This document shows, piece by piece, positions 44,512 through 52,576 of a stretch of 59,338 nucleotides of DNA. Origin of the DNA: an uncultured Bacteroidales bacterium (GTDB taxonomy: Bacteria; Bacteroidota; Bacteroidia; Bacteroidales; Bacteroidaceae); NCBI GenBank assembly GCA_902800925.1, contig CADCGD010000007.1, positions 1-59,338 of the forward strand, given 5' to 3'. Numbering within the stretch: the stretch's first letter is position 1; every line of letters begins with the position of its first letter. A program made the position numbers and the translations under genes. Under the pieces are notes generated by a model, which searched no databases, was not told the origin of the DNA, and saw only the letters and a list, made by a program, of their open reading frames with translations.

Positions 44512-44823
44512 TTATTTTGCTGCCTGGCTCTTAAATATTTCCATAGCCATGTCAGCATCGCAAATTATTTTGCGGCCCTGCTGAAATACTGCAGGCTTAA
44601 GAATACCATTCTTCAAATTGAATGCTGTGACGTACGAGCAATTAAAAAGACTGGCAATACCAGCAATACCATATACGTATCGCTTGTTAAGTTGTTCACT
44701 TGGAGTTGTTATGTCCTGCACTCCGAGAAGTTCTTTAACCCACCCTTGAAACAGCTTTTTTTGCTGTCCTACTGTCAATATGGCGACAGGGGTTGAATCT
44801 GTAATCTGATAGTTCTCCATCAT
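44512..44823 (-). CDS. DUF3853-like small DNA-binding protein
   Basis: This protein of about 103 residues starts at 44,823 (or the adjacent ATG at 44,820). The core KRYVYGIAGIASLFNCSYVTAFNLKNG, read with QGRKIICDADMAMEIFK, looks like an excisionase-type winged HTH and fits DUF3853 of Bacteroidales mobile elements. It precedes the DnaB-type gene and may regulate replication or excision. Confidence 0.7.
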   Translation of the reverse strand: MMENYQITDSTPVAILTVGQQKKLFQGWVKELLGVQDITTPSEQLNKRYVYGIAGIASLFNCSYVTAFNLKNGILKPAVFQQGRKIICDADMAMEIFKSQAAK

Positions 44824-44967
44824 AAAAATTTTCTTTAAAATGGGTTTTGATTTATTATTTTTTTGTATCTTTGTAGCCGAAATTATGTATTTTGTCACTT
44901 GAATTATCAATTTCTTGTGCAAAAGTAATAAATATTTTGTATTATACAAAACTTTGATATATAATAA

Positions 44968-44984
44968 TTTAGTAATTAACTAAA
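44968..44984. promoter_or_regulatory. Palindrome upstream of the tandem-HTH regulator
   Basis: TTTAGT-AATTA-ACTAAA lies 22 nt before the regulator start, and a plus-strand TATCTTTG box lies about 100 nt further upstream (near 44,864-44,871). The palindrome is a likely autoregulatory operator, related to the one at 41,600. Confidence 0.45.
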
Positions 44985-45005
44985 ATTAACTGTATTTTCT
45001 AATAT

Positions 45006-45755
45006 ATGGGACTTCCTTTTACATATTTGAACCAACCTCATGTTGGGGAGATGATAGAAAATCATCTTAAAGAAAAAGGTATCCTTCGTGCTGAACTGGC
45101 AAGGAAAATAGGTATGCCACAGTCAAATTTGACCAGGCTACTTAAGAAATCATCTATTGATACAGGTAAGTTGGTAGAAATCTCGCGAGCTATAGAATAT
45201 AACTTCTTTAAAGAATTCTGTAGAGATACTGAATATGTAAATGCATATCTGAAAGATGAGGATTTCTATATATCAGAGGTTAATATAGGTGCCTTGATTG
45301 ATAAGAAAATGAAGGAACATGGTATTACTCAAAAGGAATTGGCAGACAAATTAAATCAAGCCAATCAGATGTTGAATATAAAGCAGCAAAACGTGAGTAT
45401 AATAATCAAAAAAAACACTATTGACACCGATTTGCTATGCTTTATCAGCTTTATTCTACAGTACAATTTCTTTGAAGAGTATTACAAGGACAACAGGCCT
45501 AAAGAAATCCCAGAGACTGCGGAGAGTAATGTAATTCCATGGGATTATACAAGAAAAGTGCAGCAACTTCTGTTTCAGAACTTCGATATGAAACACAAAA
45601 TTAATGTCTTGCGAAGAATACTCAAGAAAGCAGGTGTGACAGAGGATAAAATTACGGCTCTTGGTTTTTCAGAGAGCGATATCCGTTCTGCAGATGTTAA
45701 TGCTGAAGAATATAGCGAAGATCTCAGAAGTCCTCTGTCTTTCTGGGAACCATGA
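45006..45755 (+). CDS. Regulator with two XRE-type helix-turn-helix domains
   Basis: This 249-residue protein has a first HTH near residues 14-50 (MIENHLKEKGILRAELARKI, GMPQSNLTRLLKKSSID) and a second near 95-150 (LIDKKMKEHGITQKELADKL, NVSIIIKKNTID). Each is followed by a similar NFF(K/E)E segment, so the protein arose by internal duplication. Pseudo-palindromic binding by a single chain is possible. It is the only clear transcription regulator of element A and therefore a candidate controller of the shared 24-bp boxes. It is convergent with the integrase gene (6-nt gap). Confidence 0.78.
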   Translation: MGLPFTYLNQPHVGEMIENHLKEKGILRAELARKIGMPQSNLTRLLKKSSIDTGKLVEISRAIEYNFFKEFCRDTEYVNAYLKDEDFYISEVNIGALIDKKMKEHGITQKELADKLNQANQMLNIKQQNVSIIIKKNTIDTDLLCFISFILQYNFFEEYYKDNRPKEIPETAESNVIPWDYTRKVQQLLFQNFDMKHKINVLRRILKKAGVTEDKITALGFSESDIRSADVNAEEYSEDLRSPLSFWEP

Positions 45756-45761
45756 GAATGG

Positions 45762-47090
45762 TTACTTGTCAAACAGCTTCATAGCGTCTGCCTTTGCCTT
45801 GTCAGCAATATCAATGTATGGCTTCATGGCCTTATAGTCACTGTGCCCTGTCCACTTCATGACAATCTGGGGAGCGATGCCTAACATTAAAGCATTACAT
45901 ATAAATGTACGCCTGCCCGTATGCGTACCTATTTGACTCCATTTGGGGTAAACTTGGTCGATACGCTGATTGCCTTTGTAGTAGGTCACTGTTACAGGCT
46001 CGTTGAAGCCTATAATCTCAGCCATTTCCTTCAGGTACTCATTCATTCGCTGGTTGCTCATGACCGGCAAGACCTTGTCATGGGGAAAAATGGTGTCCTT
46101 GTACTTCTCTAAGATTGCTGCAGAATACTTGTTCAGCTCAATCTTTAAAGTGTCAGCGGTCTTCACGGTCGTGATTTGAATAAATCCAGGAAACACATTA
46201 GACCTTTTCAGATTGGCAACGTCAGAATACCGTAGCGACGTGAAACAACAGAAACAGAATACGTCGCGAACATGCTCCAGAGTAGTTTTGGCAAGTCCCA
46301 CGCGCTTCTCGTATTCTTTTCCCCCAACATCTTTCAGTTTTATGGTTTCACCTGCTTCAGGGAAATCGTATGTGTAGATATTCATCAGTTCTTCCCAATC
46401 GAAGAACACGATTTTCTTCTCTGTTGCCTTTAACTTGGGCGAGAACGCCTTGAATGCCGTTTCTTGGTTGTAGCCTTTTACGTTTGCCCATTTCAGAAAC
46501 CATTTCAGAAATCCCAGCTGCTTGCCGATGGTGCTGTTCTTCATATCTAACTTATTGCGTAAGAACTCGACAAAGTCAGTAAGACCTTTTTCGTTAAACG
46601 AGTCGAAAGATACATCCTTCGAATAATCACTTATGTGATTTCTTAGGGCATGAAACTTCTCATGGGTGGATGGAGTCCAATCGTTCTGTTTGCCCATTTC
46701 TCGTGTGAACTCGTCGAAATAGCCAAAGAAGTCTTGTGGCTCTTCCTGTGTGGCATCAAGGCTGGTTCTTCCAAACTCAGTTCTGAAGATGTTCTTGATG
46801 TCCCCAACAGCCTTGCCAGTATTCAGCAGCTCATTCTCAAGATCAGAAAAATAACTGTCGATACGTTTTAAGTAAGCATTGATGACCTTTGCCTTCACTC
46901 CTTTAGCATTAACAACGGGTTTTCCGCTATATGTCAGCTGTACTTTCTGTGAATCATTGTCCCAGCATTTTGGAGCTATGCTATGACCGGTTGTAGTCAA
47001 ACATCGTTGCCCTTGAATCGTGATGGAACACCTTATTGGTGCTTCGCCTTGCTTACTTAACCTTTTATCGAGGTAGAATTTGACAGCCAT
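45762..47090 (-). CDS. Tyrosine recombinase (integrase) of element A
   Basis: This 442-residue protein, from the ATG at 47,090 (MAVKFYLDKRLSKQGEAPIR), has an arm-binding N-terminal domain, a core-binding SAM-like domain (FGYFDEFTREMGKQNDW) and a catalytic domain with R in FTSLRYSDVANL, H-x-x-R in HTGRRTFICNAL, H in TGHSDYKAM and the nucleophile Y in KPYIDIADK. All catalytic residues are present. The open frame extends upstream to 47,198 through the arm-site repeats. It lies 225 nt from the right att site. Confidence 0.93.
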   Translation of the reverse strand: MAVKFYLDKRLSKQGEAPIRCSITIQGQRCLTTTGHSIAPKCWDNDSQKVQLTYSGKPVVNAKGVKAKVINAYLKRIDSYFSDLENELLNTGKAVGDIKNIFRTEFGRTSLDATQEEPQDFFGYFDEFTREMGKQNDWTPSTHEKFHALRNHISDYSKDVSFDSFNEKGLTDFVEFLRNKLDMKNSTIGKQLGFLKWFLKWANVKGYNQETAFKAFSPKLKATEKKIVFFDWEELMNIYTYDFPEAGETIKLKDVGGKEYEKRVGLAKTTLEHVRDVFCFCCFTSLRYSDVANLKRSNVFPGFIQITTVKTADTLKIELNKYSAAILEKYKDTIFPHDKVLPVMSNQRMNEYLKEMAEIIGFNEPVTVTYYKGNQRIDQVYPKWSQIGTHTGRRTFICNALMLGIAPQIVMKWTGHSDYKAMKPYIDIADKAKADAMKLFDK

Positions 47091-47177
47091 TTTCTTTCCT
47101 TCTTTTTGGAAGTTTGAATTATTATTTGTATCTTTGCACCGTTCAAACGAGTATATGAATGGGATGGTGCCTCTGAA

Positions 47178-47200
47178 TTTACGCACAAATTTACGCACAC
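47178..47200. repeat. Right-end TTTACGCAC pair of element A
   Basis: TTTACGCAC (47,178) and TTTACGCACAC (47,190) are 12 nt apart, the same layout as at the left end. They lie between the integrase start and the att site, as integrase arm sites usually do. Confidence 0.6.
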
Positions 47201-47314
47201 TTTTTGTAAATACAAAATAAATTCCGATATATTTCGTTATATTAACAAAACAGGTAACTTCCTGATAATGAGTGATAATTTATTTTTTAGAATATGCGGA
47301 GATTTGTACGGAGA

Positions 47315-47330
47315 ATTCTGTTCTCTCCGC
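47315..47330 (+). other. att junction between elements A and B
   Basis: ATTCTGTTCTCTCCGC differs from the tRNA-Ser 3' end at one base (T for C at the third position). With flanking bases it also forms an imperfect dyad CGGAGA...TCTCCG (47,309-47,329), as in attP core regions of Bacteroides elements. Confidence 0.8.
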
Positions 47331-47341
47331 CTTTTGAACTT

Positions 47342-47368
47342 AAAGGGAACCGTTCAGGCTCCCTTTTT
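47342..47368 (+). terminator. Terminator just inside the left end of element B
   Basis: AAAGGGA (47,343 region) pairs with TCCCTTTTTT across GTTCAGG-type loop sequence. A hairpin with T run also follows the att copy at 57,343, so each junction is insulated. The rest of the 47,370-47,680 interval holds CTGATTATCAACAG, similar to the CTGATAATCAGCAAC at the left end of element A, and no gene that I can support. Confidence 0.65.
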
Positions 47369-47687
47369 TGATGCCTGATTATCAACAGATTGTAATTGTA
47401 ACTTGCTGATAGTTAGATTGCTAAGAAAAATCAAAACCTCTAAGACGTGTTCATTGCAATGTATGTCAATGTATGTCAATGCAATATTTTTAACTTATAA
47501 TTCAATTAGAGGTGATTATGGAAAAACAATTGGACAATCGAGAAGTGAAAGAGCAGGACACTGTTCTATTGCCTGGAGTATCTGAGTATCCTGAGTTAAC
47601 GTGATAATAGCCAGCAGAAGCCAGGGAATTGAAAGATGCACAAAATGAGAAAAATGTGCAAAATCCCCCTATTTTACGGCCCTTTCG

Positions 47688-47758
47688 GTCTTAAAATAGT
47701 TAATTCAAGACTTTATAACTTCAAAATTCTTGCATTTCAATCTATTATTTTTCCTTTG
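47688..47758 (+). promoter_or_regulatory. Shared-box promoter of xis-int in element B
   Basis: The 24-bp box at 47,688-47,711 is identical to that of the element A transfer operon. After 39 nt comes TTCCTTTG (47,751-47,758), one mismatch from TAnnTTTG. The gene start at 47,780 follows 21 nt later. Confidence 0.78.
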
Positions 47759-47779
47759 CAGCAAAAAAAACCAAAAGAA

Positions 47780-48052
47780 ATGAGTATGGACAAGAAAGAA
47801 ATGAATCTTCTGGCTACAATGGTGGCCGAGGTAGTGGTACAGAAACTTAAGGGTATGCGCATTGGCGAGGCAGAGTATGTTGATACCAAGGAAGCTGCCA
47901 GAATTATTGGTGTTTCTGAGACCTATATGCGATTCCTCAAGAAGGAATATCCTGACAAGTATCCTACTATAAAAAGTGGTAACAAGAAACAAGGTCGAAT
48001 CCTCTTTAAGCGTGATGCGCTGCTGAGAGACTTTACCCCCGAGACAATATGA
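47780..48052 (+). CDS. Excisionase-like HTH protein of element B
   Basis: This 90-residue protein starts at the ATG at 47,780 (MSMDKKEMNLLATMVAEVVV). The C-terminal half is a MerR/excisionase-like winged helix (EYVDTKEAARIIGVSETYMR, FKRDALLRDF). It overlaps the integrase gene by 4 nt, typical of xis-int coupling. The open frame extends further upstream into the promoter, so the internal start is chosen. Confidence 0.78.
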   Translation: MSMDKKEMNLLATMVAEVVVQKLKGMRIGEAEYVDTKEAARIIGVSETYMRFLKKEYPDKYPTIKSGNKKQGRILFKRDALLRDFTPETI

Positions 48053-49212
48053 GAGCGATAAGATTACCTATCCTTACAATAATATATAATAGGTATCATA
48101 CGGCTTCGTCATCGCGAAATGCGGTGGTGGAGCTCAGAATAGCGTACAACAACAAGCAGAAGTATTTGTCGACTGGTATCTTCCTTCTCCCTAAAGAGTG
48201 GGATGACCGCAATCGACGTATCATAAACCGGACGGATGCTGCCATCCTCAACAAGACCCTCGATAAGCTTGTCAATGACGTCCGAAAGGTTATCTATGAC
48301 ATGGTGGAGGATGGTCACGTCGATATCTTCGGTATTCCTGCCAGGCTGGAGGCCGGCAAGAGGGTTGACATCGCTTTCTTGGATTTCTGCGAGAAGCGGG
48401 CTGAAATAAGGAAGTACGGCAAGGCTACTGACAGCCAGGAACGCTATGACCGCTTCCTTAGGTTCCTAAAGGACTACGGCAAGATCAAAACGTTCTACGA
48501 CCTGACAGAAAGTAAGGTGATGGAGCTTGACCGCTATTTGAAGAAGAACGATATGAAGGCTAAGAGTCGTTGGAACAACTATCATCGGTTCTTAAACTCC
48601 TTCATCCTCGATGCCCAGAAGGAAGGGCTGTTACAGCTGAACCCTTACGATCGAGTGAAGATAGAGAAGGGCAGCGACTATGATGGTCTTGATAAGTGTC
48701 TTTCGCCAGAAGAGTTTCTGCAGGTACGCACTGCAACGATGCCGGATAACAGGCTGGAGCGTGTACGTGATCTCTTCATTTTCCACACCTATACTTGCCT
48801 AAGCTATCACGACCTTCGGGCTTTTAATGTTAAGAAGATCCTGGAGGTGGATGGCCGGAAGGTGTACATCGGTCATCGTGGAAAGACAAAGATAGAGTAC
48901 ACCGTACCTATAATGTCGCCAGCCATAGAGATTCTTGAAAAGTACAAGGGCAAGTTGCCGCTGCTGTCAAATGTCAAGTACAACGCCTACTTGAAGGAGG
49001 TGGCCGTTGCTGCTGGCATTGACAAACCCGTCACCACGCACTGGGCTCGGCACACTGGAGCCACGCTCCTTCTCAATGCTGGTGTTCCTATCGAGATAGT
49101 GTCGAAGGTCTGCGGTCATTCGACCATCAAAATGACTGAGCGAATTTATGCTAAGCTGTTGCCCAAGACTGTTGTAGCAGCTGTCAATGAAATTGAGAAC
49201 AAATTAAAGTAG
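48049..49212 (+). CDS. Tyrosine recombinase (integrase) of element B
   Basis: This 387-residue protein has an arm-binding domain (LRIAYNNKQKYLSTGIFLLP), a core-binding domain and a catalytic domain with H-x-x-R in HWARHTGATLLLNAG, H in CGHSTIKM and the nucleophile Y in TERIYAKLLP. The first catalytic Arg is not in its usual place: the motif reads FHTYTCLSYHDLRAFN where others have T-G-L-R-xx-D. IntDOT of CTnDOT also lacks this Arg, so the change need not inactivate the enzyme. Confidence 0.92.
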   Translation: MRAIRLPILTIIYNRYHTASSSRNAVVELRIAYNNKQKYLSTGIFLLPKEWDDRNRRIINRTDAAILNKTLDKLVNDVRKVIYDMVEDGHVDIFGIPARLEAGKRVDIAFLDFCEKRAEIRKYGKATDSQERYDRFLRFLKDYGKIKTFYDLTESKVMELDRYLKKNDMKAKSRWNNYHRFLNSFILDAQKEGLLQLNPYDRVKIEKGSDYDGLDKCLSPEEFLQVRTATMPDNRLERVRDLFIFHTYTCLSYHDLRAFNVKKILEVDGRKVYIGHRGKTKIEYTVPIMSPAIEILEKYKGKLPLLSNVKYNAYLKEVAVAAGIDKPVTTHWARHTGATLLLNAGVPIEIVSKVCGHSTIKMTERIYAKLLPKTVVAAVNEIENKLK

Positions 49213-49220
49213 TAGAAGTT

Positions 49221-49484
49221 ATGGCAGAAAAAACTTACATAATTGCCATAGATGGCGATGAACAGTACCGTACGACTAACCGAGGACAGGCAAAGGCTGT
49301 GTACAACCTGCTCGACGAACAGTACGAGCGTAGTGTAGACGGTCTGAAAAAACAGTTAATAGAGTTGGCCGATGACGGCTTCAACGGAAAGGTGCTCTTC
49401 GAGGACACCATTCATTGCCAGCAGAACGAGCAAGACGAAGAACTGGAAGACGATATGCCCCAGCACCGGGGCTGGCATAGATAA
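49221..49484 (+). CDS. Small acidic protein after the integrase
   Basis: This 87-residue protein (MAEKTYIIAIDGDEQYRTTN, then VYNLLDEQYERSVDGLKKQLIELADDGF) has an acidic tail DEELEDD. Its family is unknown. It starts 8 nt after the integrase stop, so it is probably in the same operon. Confidence 0.6.
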   Translation: MAEKTYIIAIDGDEQYRTTNRGQAKAVYNLLDEQYERSVDGLKKQLIELADDGFNGKVLFEDTIHCQQNEQDEELEDDMPQHRGWHR

Positions 49485-49523
49485 CGGGCAAAAAGAAAAA
49501 GGATATGTTGTCAAGACCACCAT

Positions 49524-49605
49524 AAAAAGAATCTGGCTCAGAGGGGGAAACTCTAAGCCAGTAGTCGAAGCGGAAGGGAGAATGCTTCTTTGTTCTTTTT
49601 TCAAC
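49524..49605 (-). ncRNA. Antisense small RNA candidate over the helicase leader
   Basis: A minus-strand promoter TTGG (49,641-49,638), 19 nt, TACCTTTG (49,618-49,611) would start a transcript near 49,605. It ends in a strong hairpin, CTGGCT-T-AGAG paired with CTCT-GAGCCAG (49,561-49,533), followed by ATTCTTTTT. The roughly 80-nt RNA is complementary to the leader of the replication helicase gene (start 49,688), the classic arrangement of a counter-transcribed copy-number RNA. Confidence 0.65.
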
Positions 49606-49687
49606 GAGGTCAAAGGTACGCATAATTCTCCTAATTTCCAAGTTTTTTCGAATAAACTTGAAAAAATTAACAAAAAAGTCGAGAATT

Positions 49688-51028
49688 ATGGAAGAAAATA
49701 ACATTAAAACGGCATCCGATATTATCAAGAATAACGCTGATAATCTTCAGCAAACAGTTGAACAAATTGCGCCGAATTTTGTTCGGATAGGAGGAACATG
49801 GTTTAAAAAATGTCAGAATCCTGATGGTGATTTCACGCTTGAAAAATATAGTAAAGAGAATATTATTGCCGATTATGGCAAAGAGTTTGGTAAGGCTATT
49901 GTAGAAGCTGCAGGCAAGTGTATAAATACTTGTTATATTCCTGAACATCTGAACTACAAGGAGTATATTATGACTCAGACTGGCGATAAATATTTCAATC
50001 TATATCGTCCGTTGGCTCATATCCCCCAGGAGGGCTGTTGGAAACATATAGAGAGATTGTTCAGACATATATTTGGCGAGCAGTATGAACTTGGTCTCGA
50101 TTACGCACAGCTGATATATACTAAGCCTAAGCAGCGTCTTCCTATTCTTGTGCTCGTCAGTACTGAGAATACAACAGGTAAGTCTACCTTCTGTAATTTC
50201 TTTAAGAGCTTTCTTGGCGAAAATGCTATGGCTCTCAGTAACCATTCCTTCGAGACACATTTTAATTCCACATGGGTAGAGAAGTTGTTTGTGTTTCTCG
50301 AGGAAACGAAGAATACCGATCCCAAAATCATCAATCAATTTAAGACGTATGCTACAGCAGAGTATATTCCTGCTGAAGGTAAGGGAAAGGATATGCAGAA
50401 CAAAAAGATTTACTTCAAGATTGTGCTTTGTTCAAACGACGAGATAAATCCAACCATCATAGAAAGAACTGATACCCGTCATTGGGTAAGGAAGGTGCCA
50501 GTCATAAGGGATAGTGATCCAGATGAAAACTTCCTCGAAGAATGTAGGAAGGAGATACCCGCCTTCCTTTATTTTCTTGAAAAGCGCATGCTATATACAA
50601 GCGGTCATGACCGTTTGTGGTTTACGCCTAAGGAAACCCATACGTCAGCTTGGGATAAGATTGTATCATCCTCACTGGCTAACGTAGATCAAGTAGAGGC
50701 AGGGCTTCGGGATATGCTTGTAGATTTCTTCGCGCAGACAAAAAAGGAAAAGCAGAGATTTAGCGCAACAAATCTACTGCAACTTGCGGAAAAAAGCGGC
50801 TCGTTCTCGAAAAAGGCAAGATACAATCTTGATAAGATCCAGATAAAGAAGGTTCTTACCAAATGGGGATTGGTAGCAGGCAAGAAAACAGAGCGATTCG
50901 AAATCTACGATATAGACAAGCATGAGAACTTTGTGGTTATCAAGAAGGATGGTCCAGGAAAGCCATACACTATCTACAGATCTCTAATTCAAGATTATTT
51001 TTCTCCATCTCATTCGAAGTTGTTTTAG
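49688..51028 (+). CDS. D5/SF3-like replication helicase (DUF5906-type) of element B
   Basis: This 446-residue protein runs from the ATG at 49,688 (MEENNIKTASDIIKNNADNL). It has a D5-like ATPase core with Walker A STENTTGKSTFCNFF near residue 161, Walker B EKLFVFLEETKN near 197, and the sensor segment FKIVLCSNDEINPTIIERTDTRHW. A C-terminal winged-helix-like tail (NLDKIQIKKVLTKWGLVAGK) follows. It would unwind DNA for replication of the excised circle. The leader is covered by an antisense RNA candidate. Confidence 0.85.
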   Translation: MEENNIKTASDIIKNNADNLQQTVEQIAPNFVRIGGTWFKKCQNPDGDFTLEKYSKENIIADYGKEFGKAIVEAAGKCINTCYIPEHLNYKEYIMTQTGDKYFNLYRPLAHIPQEGCWKHIERLFRHIFGEQYELGLDYAQLIYTKPKQRLPILVLVSTENTTGKSTFCNFFKSFLGENAMALSNHSFETHFNSTWVEKLFVFLEETKNTDPKIINQFKTYATAEYIPAEGKGKDMQNKKIYFKIVLCSNDEINPTIIERTDTRHWVRKVPVIRDSDPDENFLEECRKEIPAFLYFLEKRMLYTSGHDRLWFTPKETHTSAWDKIVSSSLANVDQVEAGLRDMLVDFFAQTKKEKQRFSATNLLQLAEKSGSFSKKARYNLDKIQIKKVLTKWGLVAGKKTERFEIYDIDKHENFVVIKKDGPGKPYTIYRSLIQDYFSPSHSKLF

Positions 51029-51108
51029 TTTATAGGTCAATTTGTTTAATATTTTCTTCAAATCATATCATGCTATTTATGATAAAAATAGACTCCAACA
51101 AAAATACG

Positions 51109-51310
51109 GTTACAAAAGTTACAATGTTACAAATGCTTTCAAACCCCGATAATCAAAGGATTTCTTGTGTAACTTTTCTTGTAACTTTTTGTAACTTTTT
51201 TGAGCATCCTCGTAAAACCTTCTTGGGGAAAAGTTACAATGTTACAAAAAGGTTACGCTGTAAGCAGTTGAATATCAGCCTATTTGCCAATTCGTAACTT
51301 TGTAACTTTT
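51109..51310. repeat. GTTAC/GTAAC repeat array, candidate origin of element B
   Basis: Eleven copies lie in four blocks of alternating strand orientation: GTTAC at 51,109, 51,118, 51,126; GTAAC at 51,168, 51,181, 51,191; GTTAC at 51,233, 51,241, 51,252; GTAAC at 51,294, 51,302. AAAAGTTACAATGTTACAAA occurs twice exactly (51,114 and 51,230). Block starts are about 60 bp apart. It fills the gap between helicase and primase genes, so a replication origin is the simplest reading. Confidence 0.75.
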
Positions 51311-51369
51311 TTATTTCTATACGATGAGTAAAAATTTAGCCATTTATTTGTAATGTAAAGAATTGTGAT

Positions 51370-52224
51370 ATGAACATCAAACAAATAAAAGAGAAATACA
51401 CCTGCTTGGACTATTTGGGTGAGCCAGTGAAAAGGACTGCTCACGGGTTCATGTATAGAGCACCATGGCGAGAGGATACCCATCCTTCATTGTCAGTAAC
51501 AGCCAACGGCAGGGGATGGCATGACATGGCCACAGGAGAACACGGTAGTGTCATTGATCTGGCTATGCGATGCCTGAATACTACAGACATTAAGCGGGCA
51601 TGTGAAGAACTGGAGCGTAACAACCCATCTTTTTCTTTTTCCCAGCCACTCTTAGAGAAGAACGGGGAAAAGAAGAAAGAAGGTGGCTTTACGAGATTCG
51701 AGGTGACGAAGCTGCAGTCAAAAGGGCTATTCGCTTACCTCTACCATCGGAAGATGAACATCGACATAGCGAAGCACTTTCTCATGGAGGCTCACTACTC
51801 ATTTGAGCAACGTACCGATAATCATTACCTCTATGCTCTCGCCTATGGTAACGACCTTGGCGGCTACGAGCTGCGCAGCAGCAAATATAAGGGTGGTACC
51901 AGCCCCAAGGGTATTACTACCCATTGGCATATCGATGGTGTTCCCGTCGTGGTGTTCGAAGGGTTCTTTGATATGCTTTCGTTTGCCACTCTCTGCGGAG
52001 GTGTAAAACATAATTATGTTGTCCTTAATAGCATCGTCAATGTAGATGCCGCCATAGATGCAATTGCAGGACGATGTAGGACAACTTATCTCTGCCTTGA
52101 CAATGACGATGCCGGCATGGATGCAACCAAGAAAATTCAAAATGCAATTGCATCCGCAGTTGACATACGACACCACTTCGCCCCTTATAAAGACGTGAAT
52201 GACTACCTTGTGAATAAAAAGTAA
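51370..52224 (+). CDS. Toprim primase with degenerate zinc-finger domain
   Basis: This 284-residue protein has an N-terminal CHC2-like domain (YTCLDYLGEPVKRTAHGFMY, PWREDTHPSLSVTANGRGWHD). The metal-binding Cys/His set is mostly lost, and the place of C-P-F-H is taken by A-P-W-R. A Toprim domain follows with the catalytic Glu in VVFEGFFDMLSF and the acidic pair in LCLDNDDAG. It would prime replication or the transferred strand together with the helicase at 49,688. Confidence 0.85.
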   Translation: MNIKQIKEKYTCLDYLGEPVKRTAHGFMYRAPWREDTHPSLSVTANGRGWHDMATGEHGSVIDLAMRCLNTTDIKRACEELERNNPSFSFSQPLLEKNGEKKKEGGFTRFEVTKLQSKGLFAYLYHRKMNIDIAKHFLMEAHYSFEQRTDNHYLYALAYGNDLGGYELRSSKYKGGTSPKGITTHWHIDGVPVVVFEGFFDMLSFATLCGGVKHNYVVLNSIVNVDAAIDAIAGRCRTTYLCLDNDDAGMDATKKIQNAIASAVDIRHHFAPYKDVNDYLVNKK

Positions 52225-52237
52225 AAAGCAATTGCAA

Positions 52238-52573
52238 ATGGACGAAAAGAAGAAACGCAATAATGCCACAATCACCTTTAGTGACAAGGCTCAGAAGGAA
52301 AAGCTACTCCTGCAGTTGAACTCGATGCAATTGCAAAATCTGATGCCTGAGAGTGCGAGAGGCAAAGACTGCCAAAAAGTCATCTGGGCAGTTGACTACC
52401 TGTATGACCTTGCTATCAAGGGCAAGATTCGTGTCCAGGTACCGATGTTCGAGGAAGACAGTCAAGAGAAGTTCCTGTTGATTGAAGAAATTCAGCGGCT
52501 AAAGTATCGTATTGCGGAGCTGGAGCGTCAGGAGGGGAAATATATAGACACAATAAATAACCTAATGAAATGA
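52238..52573 (+). CDS. Small protein between primase and relaxase genes
   Basis: The product (111 residues from the ATG at 52,238, or 113 from 52,232) is basic then coiled-coil (FSDKAQKEKLLLQLNSMQLQ; IEEIQRLKYRIAELERQEGK). It lies 13 nt after the primase and is convergent with the relaxase gene, with a 3-nt gap. It may be a mobilization or replication accessory protein; no family was recognised. Confidence 0.6.
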   Translation: MDEKKKRNNATITFSDKAQKEKLLLQLNSMQLQNLMPESARGKDCQKVIWAVDYLYDLAIKGKIRVQVPMFEEDSQEKFLLIEEIQRLKYRIAELERQEGKYIDTINNLMK

Positions 52574-52576
52574 TAG

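Larger units (their letters stand above)
23769..47330. mobile_element. Element A: integrated plasmid-like mobilizable/conjugative element
   Basis: The element is bounded by att repeats at tRNA-Ser and at 47,315, with a tyrosine recombinase near the right end. It carries mobilization (MobC-like plus relaxase), a partial transfer operon (VirB5-, VirB6-like and one small membrane protein; no VirB4 ATPase or coupling protein), partition (ParA plus partner), and replication (DnaB-type helicase, putative initiator, iterons). Cargo is a UvrD-like helicase, RelE-type toxin-antitoxin, a lipoprotein and several candidate RNAs. The missing conjugation ATPases mean it probably needs a helper for transfer or is a decayed conjugative element. 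Confidence 0.85.
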
